A DNA stretch of 64,000 nucleotides from Saccopteryx bilineata (lineage: Eukaryota; Chordata; Mammalia; Chiroptera; Emballonuridae): positions 186,901,140-186,965,139 of the forward strand of contig NC_089493.1 of NCBI RefSeq assembly GCF_036850765.1. The letters are read 5' to 3'. A model generated the notes under the pieces. That model was not told the DNA's origin. It saw only the letters and a program-made list of their open reading frames with translations, and ran no database searches. Shown here piece by piece: positions 56,166-64,000 of this stretch (positions are counted from its first letter, which is position 1; the number at the start of each line of letters is the position of its first letter). The position numbers and the translations under genes are program-made.

Positions 56166-57419
56166 CCCTCTCTGTCCCTGCAGGACCCGTCTCAAGTTAT
56201 CATGTTTAAGATCAGGCTTCTCTCGTCTTTCTCACTCACACATAGTCACAAAGTTCTCTATATTCTGTTTCTAGAATAGCTCACAAGTCTTTTCTGTACT
56301 TTTGTGTACCTCTTATCCTCTAACTCTTCCTAAATGTTCACATGTATTCTTTTGCTCGTCTCTTCTGTTTCGCTTGATATAAAACTCTCCTGTCTCCTCG
56401 TTCAGTGTCTTTTTTTGTTTGTTTCTGTTCTTCCTGTTTTTGCTTTTTGTTTGTTTGTTTGTTTGCTTGCTTGCTTTCATGGTGTTTCCAGAATTTGTAT
56501 TTCTTCCAGATATAGACCTAATTTACCTCCTCAAACTTATCTCTTCAAATGCCACATTATATCTGCTAGACTCTAGCCACAGGGAGCTTTGCAAAATTTG
56601 TCCTTGTTTGTCACCTGCATTGTTCACCTTAGGCCATGTTCTTCACATGAGGGGCCTCTTTGCTCGAAGTCCCCATGCACAACTTCTCTTCTTTGAAGTC
56701 CTCTATTTTTCTCACAAGAATATGTTTGAATATGAAGTTCTCACTGATTTCTCCATTGAATAATATTACCCTAGCTACACAGTTTATGTTTATAAACAAT
56801 TTAAGAATACTTAGCTATTTAGTTAGCATCAAATCCTTGAAAGAAAAAGAATTCTGTGGGTGGCAAAAACTCTTTATCAAGAAAAAATTTGATATTTAAA
56901 TTTTAGTATTAAAAAAAAAACAGAAGAAAATATACAGAGAATAAACAGCCCAGCTCACTCGGACTTTCTCTTGCGTTGTAGAGTGGTCTACAGAGTCTGT
57001 GCTACTTCGTGGAAAATCCACAGACACAGGATGCCAAGAAACTTGCATGAATTTTCACTTTTTGTTATTATTTTGACACCTCATATTTGAAAGCCAGTTC
57101 ATTTAAAGAAATACTCCTGTTCTCTCGAAAACGTATGTATGTGATATTCTTCTTAATTTGAATGTCTCTAAAATGTTTCCTTTTCTGACTGTATCTGCTT
57201 CTATGGCAAGTATGTTGACACTTAATTATTAGATTTCCATGCAGTCTACCTGAGAAAATGCCAAAACAAAGTTGAGATAGTCCTAAAATGCACTTGGATC
57301 CGCCTAGGAAAACCACAGGCAATTTGGTAAAGGTCCTGGGAAACAAAGAAATCACCTTTGGCGAATTAAGAAAAAATAAAATGGGTGTCTCTCTTTTAGT
57401 AACATCCCGGTTTGAATGC
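56166..57419. other. T-rich sequence; possible L2 relic and a TTTG/TTGC repeat
   Basis: A (TTTG)n grading into (CTTG)n lies at 56446-56476. 56540-56720 (ACTCTAGCCACAGGGAGCTT, TGAGGGGCCTCTTTGCTCG) is a possible L2. Hydrophobic frames at 56334-56763 arise from this T-rich text and are not convincing membrane proteins. Confidence 0.4.
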
Positions 57420-57614
57420 AAATAGCCGTTGATATATGGCGGCTGTAGCTATTTTTATTAAACCTATTTGAGTTTTAATTAAGTCTGTCGCTTAAAAAGC
57501 AGCTGTTGGAATTAAAATACTTCAAGAAAGTAATTTTGATAATGTGGAACTCTTGTCAGTTATCAATGTGTACATGCTTTCATCCCCTTATTAATCCTAT
57601 CCTCAAATTAAAAT
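57420..57614. other. Candidate conserved noncoding block
   Basis: GATATATGGCGGCTGTAGCT, ATTAAGTCTGTCGCTTAAAA and TTATCAATGTGTACATGC: repeat-free, CpG-retaining, frames all closed. Inferred only. Confidence 0.25.
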
Positions 57615-57900
57615 TTACAACAACTTATTAAATACTTGCTAGGCACCGGAAATCCACGGTTGCAGGTACTTGGGTTACTACGACGACCAAGACAATCGTC
57701 TTTCCTGTCTTCATAATTCTTAGACTTTATTATAGAAGATTAGTACTAAGTACATAACTTTAAGCAACCCCAAAGGGAAGTACTGGGAAAGCGCACAATT
57801 GTGGGAGGCACCTATAATGTGGACAGGCTCAGGGATGGATTCTCTAAGAAAGGGATATTTTATGTTGAGACTTAGAGGGGAAAAAAATGTAAGTTAGTCT
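57615..57900. repeat. Old LINE-like relic
   Basis: TATTAAATACTTGCTAGGCA, AAGTACTGGGAAAGCGCACA, TGGATTCTCTAAGAAAGGGA and TGTTGAGACTTAGAGGGG follow the same old pattern as 17940 and 21140. Confidence 0.45.
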
Positions 57901-57999
57901 TCAACTAAGGAAGGGGACTGGGAGTGTTCCAAGAAAATGAACTAGCAGTTAACAATTAATGACTCCATGGATTTGTAACTACTTTAAATTTTTGCAATA

Positions 58000-58430
58000 T
58001 TTCATTAGGTATAAAATGCTAAGTCATGTTTGGTAAGTAAAAAGTTGCACAAAAGTGATTATGGAACCATCATCTGGATAGTAAAAAATTGTAAACTATC
58101 TATATGTCCAGCACTATGAAATAGATGAGAAAGTTAGAGTATGCACTCTGGATGGTTAGATCATTGCAACCATTAAATTAGTTGCATTAAAGACAGTGAG
58201 CAACATAGAAAACGCTTCTTGCATAATATTAGGTGGAAATGTAGGATAATGTTACAAGGCCCTCATGATTATAAATATGCAAATGGCTACGGATAAACAC
58301 TGGAAAGTATATTAAAATTATCTTTGTGGTTGTATTAAAAAAGTGGATTTGTGTGCCAAAAGATTATTTTCCCACTTTCCACAATGTGGTCTATAACTTT
58401 TTAAAAAACTAACAAAAAAAAACCCCAACC
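58000..58430 (+). repeat. Old L1 3' UTR relic
   Basis: TAAACTATCTATATGTCCAG, ATTGCAACCATTAAATTAGT, TGCATAATATTAGGTGGAAA and TACGGATAAACACTGGAAAG follow the forward L1M 3' UTR. Confidence 0.55.
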
Positions 58431-58795
58431 ATGAGATAAAGGAAATTCTTTCTGCTTTAAAACTAATTACAACCAAGCAAAGTAAATCCCACTTTGAAAT
58501 GAATAGTATGAAGAAACTTTTTAGAAACTAAGAGTTTCAGTTTCAGTAAAAAGAATAAAGGACAGTTTATCATGTTCTTTTTAATGAGGCCAGAGGAAGG
58601 CATGCATTCTGTTGTATTGATTTAATTGAGCACTTCACACAATGATATTTCTAGTAGGTTCCTCTAAGCCGATCTCAGTCTTTGTAGGATAAGGAAACTG
58701 AGAAGGGTGATTTGAGTAGGCATTGTGAACCTGTATACTGGGGTGTCTGGGGTTCAGAAATAAAAAGATGTAAAGCTATACACTCATTTGCCTGG
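58431..58795. other. Unique sequence, no gene seen
   Basis: A faint reverse MIR scrap may lie at 58680-58730. Otherwise nothing. Confidence 0.4.
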
Positions 58796-58958
58796 CCTGG
58801 CCAGGTGGCTCAGTCAGTTAGAGCATCATCCCAATGCACTAAGGTTGTGGGTTCAATTCCTAGTCAGGGCACATATAGGAATCAACCAACAAATACATAT
58901 AGAAATGGAACAAGAAAATGATGCTTCTCTCATTTTAATATATATATATATTAAAAAT
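58796..58958 (+). mobile_element. Short VES-like tRNA-derived SINE
   Basis: CCTGGCCAGGTGGCTCAGTC, AGTTAGAGCATCATCCCAAT, B box GGTTCAATTCC, AGTCAGGGCACATATAGGAA and a (TA)n/A-rich tail. This is the short, general bat form without the GC-rich body. No clear duplication found. Confidence 0.85.
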
Positions 58959-60083
58959 AAACTCGTTCTCTTGTCCTCTTTAAGCTTATCACTTATAACA
59001 ACAAGAGGGTCGATAAACGCTCATCTCCTACCTCTCATCTCTCATTGCCTAGACTCTTTTCACGTTCATTTCCATCATGGGTGTAAAAACGCAGAAGGCT
59101 TTTTAGAACGCCAACTATGAATTACCTATCTGTCTCTCGACCATTTCTGCTGTCACAGGACAAACTGACAATCTCTGCAGAGTGTGATGGATCCCTCGCT
59201 GCCACAATAACAAATGGCTCTAAAAAACGCCACACCAGTCTCCTTCCTGCTCTCCTTGTTGCGAACAAAACTGATACAGAAGGTTTGGGCTGTGAGTCAA
59301 GAAAGTAGATAAACAAACTGAACTAACAGTTGGGAGTAGGATTAAAGAAAATGTTCTCCCGAGGTTTCTATTGTTAGAAGAATGGATCAGACTGTTAACA
59401 ATGGAGGGGATTGGAGCAATGCGCACACAGAAAAAGATACAGTCTAATGATGTTGCCAGCAAACAGGGCAGGAAACAAAATCGGGTTCAGTGGGAAAGGA
59501 CAGTTAGATTTGTTTGTTTTCAATTCCCCTTAAAAAGTATTGGCTGAGTTTGTATTCTTTTTTCCCCCTTTTAAAATTATATGCTAATTTGGTTTACAGA
59601 GTAATTATTTATTCATGGCTTCCCCTGGACACCTAGTTGTTTATGGATTCACATATGGTGGAAACACAATTTTCTCCTACCTTTGGCCCATTTCGAGGCA
59701 GGTTAAATGAAGTGGGAAGTTGTCATTTACTGGGGAGGCTGATAAATCTGGGAGCCAAAAAAAGATAATTTGAGCTCAAATGGACATTTTCTGCAAGATC
59801 TCTTTTAGAGGATAGAATAATTGTTTAAATGGGGTTTTTTTTATCATGATTCATTTGAATTTTGACTACCAATGAGTTCACATAGGTAGTCATATATAGA
59901 AAATTCAGTCAAATCAGATATTTGAAATCTTAGAAATAGCAATACTAGCTCCTGGAAAATTAAGATGAAAACCATTCTGTGTACAAAAGATGAGGCTTGA
60001 CTCATGGAAGACCTTTGTTTCCCATCATCTAAAATAATGGTACGGGATTAGATTATTGACAAAGTCTTTCCCACCTCTAAATT
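58959..60083. other. Unique sequence, no gene seen
   Basis: Overlapping plus and minus 60-80-codon frames at 59117-59462 have no recognised relatives. Confidence 0.4.
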
Positions 60084-60420
60084 GTGTCAGACAGACTCCT
60101 GCATGCGCCCGACCGGGATCCACCCGGCACGCCCACCAGGGGGCGACGCTCTGCCCACCAGGGGGCGATGTTCTGCCCCTCACCAGAGCCACTCTAGCGC
60201 CTGGGGCAGAGGCCAAGGAGCCATCCCCAGTGCCCGGGCCATCTTTGCTCCAATGGAGCCTTGGCTGCAGGAGGGGAAGAGAGAGACAGAGAGGAAGAAG
60301 GGGGTGGGGGGGGGGTGAAGAAGCAAATGGGCGCTTCTCCTGTGTGCCCTGGCCAGAATCAAACCCGGGTCCCCCGCACACCAGGCCGACGCTCTACCGC
60401 TGAGCCAACCGGCCAGGGCC
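60084..60420 (-). mobile_element. VES-type SINE lacking its 3' tail, two perfect CTCF-like units
   Basis: Begins abruptly at GTCAGACAGACTCCTGCATG, without the poly(T) and CTGAAGCTGGAAAC segment that normally precede it. Body and reversed head (GAGCCAACCGGCCAGGGCC) are intact. A deletion has joined the second CTCF unit to CACCAGAGCC. Frames at 60025-60545 are SINE-derived. Confidence 0.93.
60133..60168 (+). promoter_or_regulatory. Tandem pair of CTCF-core-like motifs in VES SINE
   Basis: CCACCAGGGGGCGA occurs perfectly at 60133-60146 and 60155-60168, 22 bp apart and in the same direction. Confidence 0.55.
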
Positions 60421-62214
60421 AATGAAAACATGTTTTTGACAACTGCCAGGTAAGAAAATGATATGAATAGCGAAACTGAATTTCTCACACCAGAATCTGA
60501 CATCCACCTTGGTGTTGGCCTTATAGGCAAGATCGTCCTGCTCAATAGCTAACTGATATTTTATTTCAGACCAAAACACTTTAATTTAATCTTGTAATTC
60601 ACATAGTTTTAAATTAACATTTGCATATAAATATTCATAAGATATCTTTATATTCTCCCCCTAGAAAAGAGCAATTCAGCCAAATACCAGTTAACATATC
60701 ATTTAAAACAACAATTGGGAAGAGCAAATATTCTGATTCTTTGGCAAAAATGCTCTATAGAGTCATTAACTTATGTCAAGATGCTTAATGTTTTAACCGA
60801 ACGAGATTTTTAATATCAGCATGACACATTTCTACAACAGCTACAAGAGGTTATTGAGTTCCTAGACCCTAATTTATAGTGGGTACTTGGGTTTCTAAAA
60901 CTTTGAAAACCACTAGAGACCAACTAGAAAATTGCCTCCAGGGTTTTAACTACTAGCTTTGTAAAGCACAAGCAACCTCTTTGCCTTCCATGTTGTGTTA
61001 TTTTTTTAAAAGGGGAAAGAAGGTTTTCAGATTTCAAATATCTACTAACCTTGTCTCTTGGACACTGTGTCTCAGGGCTGAATGGAGCAAATCAGGCATT
61101 AGGTTCTGAAAAGTGAATCTTTGTTGTTTTTTTTATATAGAAAGCTAGAAAGTCATCTTGCTGGTAGAAAAAGGTATAAAATAATTTAGTACCTTAATGG
61201 GTTACAGATCAAGTATATATCTGTGCATGTGACATTTTCTTCTCTTAATAATGAGGCATTTTGTACTTTTGAACTGAAAGGGGGTCCCAAGTTGTTCAGA
61301 CCTAATGGAGTGTTTTAATTCTAAAACCACCAGAGGAAAGAGGAGAGTTAAGGTTTCAACTGCGACTCTTCCAGGCTTTTGAGGATTTTCTCCAGATCCC
61401 ATACCTTTCTGCAATGCACCTTTCAAAATGCGGATGTGATTAACCTATCTCCCAAATAATTTTCTTGCTGTTGCCTAAATTATCATCCATTAGCCACTTA
61501 CGTCTTCGACGTGATTCCTTGATCTCCTAATTTTCTTATTCTTCATACTATTTTTCTTTACATCAAGGAGAAAAGTTTGTTCATTTTTATAGAGCACCCC
61601 TTGCTTGTCACAGTGATATCTTTTCTCCCATATTTCTCTGATTCTGATGTTTATAAAAGTGTAATTTGATATTCTCTTTCTAGTTTTTTTTTTCTTTCCT
61701 CTGGTTGTTTCAGCGGGAGTATTTTTCCATCCATAACCTATTGGAAGGCAGAAGCTGTGTTTATTGTATGTTCTTGGGGCAATTGCTTTCCATTTTAAAC
61801 AAAACGTTTCAGAAAGATTTGCCCAGCTCATTTTCAGGCTGGCAAGGAAGACCTAACTGACAAGGTAACACTTAGCACAGCTGAAAATGAGAGGATAAAC
61901 CTATAGCTACCTGGACAAGGAGACTTTCAAGTAGAAGGAACAGCAAGTACAGACTCCTGAGGTGGGAGTGGTCCTAGACTTTGGAGGAACAGCCAGAAGA
62001 AACTGTGGCTTGAACAGAATGAGGAAAAAGTAGAAAATAATAAGATTTGTATGGTCAGATATGATAATAATGATAATGAAATTGGTATTGGATAACAGAA
62101 GTAGCTTCATAGATCTCAGGAATACTAGAGTCCTAAGGCTTTTAGAAATAAGCCTGACCCAACCTGCCCATTTAATAGATGGTTAATATATATAGAAATG
62201 GAGAGGAATGGAGC
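60421..62214. other. Unique AT-rich sequence, no gene seen
   Basis: A 113-codon minus frame (61490-61831) is K/R/N-rich as expected from AT-rich DNA. No repeat recognised. Confidence 0.45.
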
Positions 62215-62222
62215 AACTAAGT

Positions 62223-62541
62223 CAGGGGTCGGGAACCTATGGCTCATGAGCCAGATGTGGCTCTTTTGATGGCTGCATCTGGCTTGCAGACAAATCTTTA
62301 ATAAAAAATAATAACATTAAAAATATAAAACATCCTCATGTATTACAATCCATTCATTTCCTACCGTTTATGTTCATGGTTGCAGGTGGCTGGAGCCAAT
62401 CACAGCTGTCCTCTGGGACAACACCTAATTTTTATTGGACAATGCTTAATGTACACGGGTCATTGTATGGCTCTCATGGAATTACATTTTATAATATGTG
62501 GCGTTCATGGCCCTGTCAGCCAAAAAGGTTCCCGACCCCTG
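62223..62541 (+). mobile_element. hAT-type MITE, family 1 (319 bp)
   Basis: CAGGGGTCGGGAACCTATGG at the left and inverted AGGTTCCCGACCCCTG at the right. The 8-bp duplication AACTAAGT is perfect (62215-62222 and 62542-62549). Sister of 2449-2772. Frames at 62338-62717 are MITE-derived. Confidence 0.96.
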
Positions 62542-62549
62542 AACTAAGT

Positions 62550-63164
62550 GGAACAACATTCTCTTCTCTCTCTCTCTCTCTCATCAATGGGAAAAATAAT
62601 TTAACAGACAAAAATAAAAAAGAAATGGAGAGGAAATTGACCTGCCGTGCAGTGTTTCCTTTAGGTCTTCTTTGCCTAAGATTTTTTTTGGATTTAATTT
62701 GTTCCTCTTCTATGTAGAATCTCCAACAAAATCACCTGCACTATTTTGTCTAGTAAGGGGCCTCCTTTGATTATTTTATCTGGCAATCAAGTTACAAAGC
62801 ATATTTGCTTTTTGCACTTTAATTTTTAGTATAATGACCATTTTCAGCAAGAGCAAAGCCATGTAATACTCACAGTCTAATGAGCACTGATAAATATTAC
62901 ATTCCCTTACAGTGAACAAATTCTTGCCCCCCGCTGTTCTCCTAATAGCTTACATTAGCATGCCATGATTGCTTAAGTTTCATTGCTCTATCAGAGAAAT
63001 AGCTGTGATAGTCTTTTTCCCACACTCCGCATCCATTCATCACAGGGACTCTGAGCTGTAAATATGTGTATAAACTCTTTCTATCATTAATGGCACAGTT
63101 TGTCTCATATTAACTGTCTTCCATTTTAGCAATGCATCTTAAAGTCTTTTTTACTCAGATCATT
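62550..63164. other. Unique sequence, no gene seen
   Basis: A CT repeat follows the MITE at 62562-62582. Nothing else recognised. Confidence 0.45.
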
Positions 63165-63375
63165 GGTCATGTGCCAGATTGTTCCCTATAATATACCCTT
63201 TACATGCTTTAATTCATCGTTTAATTCTTACAGCCGATCTGTGGGTTGCTCTTGTCACAGCAATTTTGCAGATGAAGAATGTAAGGTCTTAGAGACGTTG
63301 CTAAAAAAAATGGCAAAACAAAGATTTTAACCTAATTCTGTCTCCGGAGCCCACAGTCTTTTCACTTCTCCATGT
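63165..63375 (-). repeat. MIR relic
   Basis: TTTAATTCTTACAGCCGATC, AATTTTGCAGATGAAGAATG and GGAGCCCACAGTCTTTTCAC follow reverse MIR. Confidence 0.7.
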
Positions 63376-63640
63376 TGCCTTCTTCCTGCTCAGTTCTTAA
63401 GATGTTCTCCTTTTTGTGGTACTGGGAATTGTGAAGAATAGAAAAAGCCAATTCTGGAGTACACCATTCACTGACATTTTGTAATACTGAGGCATGCAAA
63501 TACTCTGTGGAAAATTGTGGCACCCTGTCTTGGGTCACTAGCACAAGAGTCGCAGTAAAGGAGATTTATATTTAGAAAAGAATTGTTATTGGTGCAAATT
63601 AAAAAAAAAATAACTTTATACAGTAAAATCATGAGGAATT

Positions 63641-64000
63641 TTTTTTTTTTGGTATTTTTATGAAGAGAGAAGCAGGGAGACAGACAGATTCCCACATGCT
63701 CCCAACCAGAATCCACCTGGCATGCCTACTAGGGGGTGATGCTCTGCCCATCTGGGCTGTTGCTCCGTTTGCAACCAAAGCCATTCTAGCATCTCAGGTG
63801 GAGGCCATGGAGCCATTCTCAGTGCCCGGGCCAACTTTGCTCCAGCAGAATTTTGGCTGCGGGAGGGAAAGAGACAGAGAGAAAGAAAGGAGAGGGGGAG
63901 GGGTGGAGAAGCAAATGGGCCCTTCTCTTGTGTGCCCTGACCAGGAATTGAACCTGGGACATCTACACACTGGGATGATGCTCTACCACTGTGCCAACCG
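63641..64000 (-). mobile_element. VES-type SINE, cut by the window end
   Basis: Poly(T) at 63641-63650, body, and reversed head running to the last base (GTGCCAACCG). The first bases of the head lie outside the window. The CTCF-like motif at 63726-63739 is decayed (CTACTAGGGGGTGA). Confidence 0.92.

Noticed and set aside
56334..56763. Hydrophobic 80- and 114-codon frames
   Set aside because: They arise from T-rich and (TTTG)n sequence; two overlapping registers both look 'membrane-like'.
1..64000. CRISPR array, operon, prophage or other prokaryotic system
   Set aside because: Regularly spaced repeats and dense coding are absent; the content is vertebrate interspersed repeats.

Overview
The window reads as gene-poor, AT-rich mammalian nuclear DNA, most likely from a bat. 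The main evidence is about twenty tRNA-derived SINEs. Nine are long 'VES-type' copies with a head like CCCTGGCCGGTTGGCTCAG and a body rich in CCACCAGGGGGCGA. Others begin GACCAGGCGGTGGCGCAGTG or GACCTGTGGTGGCGCAGTGG. Laurasiatherian-type L1 fragments and young-looking hAT and Tc1/mariner MITEs fit the same picture. An emballonurid-like (sac-winged) bat is my best guess from the mix of SINE heads, but this is from memory and weak. I found no convincing protein-coding gene, exon, CpG-island promoter or functional RNA gene. Nearly every longer reading frame falls inside a SINE or L1 copy or looks like chance.

Layout. 1-9 kb: SINEs at 2118, 2914, 5749 and 7100, two hAT MITEs (2449-2772 and 3853-4389) and MIR/L1 relics. 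9310-9416 is a retroposed U6 snRNA pseudogene. 9.5-19 kb is mostly unique sequence with MIR relics, a SINE at 14711, a mariner MITE at 15181 and a hAT MITE at 18449. 19.6-20.5 kb is an L2 split by a SINE, followed by an LTR-like segment. 22-29 kb is unique AT-rich sequence with two candidate conserved noncoding blocks. 29.8-35.1 kb is a retroelement cluster: a SINE with an internal 122-bp duplication, about 2 kb of L1 ORF2 split by a VES SINE, another VES SINE and a young L1 3' end. 35-64 kb is unique sequence with VES insertions at 37.3, 42.2, 43.4, 44.1, 60.1 and 63.6 kb, MIR/L2/L1 relics and a hAT MITE at 62223.

No gene network can be described. The most interesting functional reading is regulatory. 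The VES body carries a close match to the CTCF core motif, in some copies as a 22-bp tandem unit, so this SINE family may have spread CTCF sites through the locus. Several unique blocks (about 3.55-4.6, 11.9-12.5, 23.9-24.6, 27.3-27.9, 41.7-42.2, 52.5-53.4 and 57.4-57.6 kb) look like candidate conserved noncoding elements, as in gene deserts near developmental genes, but that cannot be tested without an alignment. Family names are recognised from memory of consensus sequences; boundaries supported by target-site duplications (TSDs) are firm, the others approximate.
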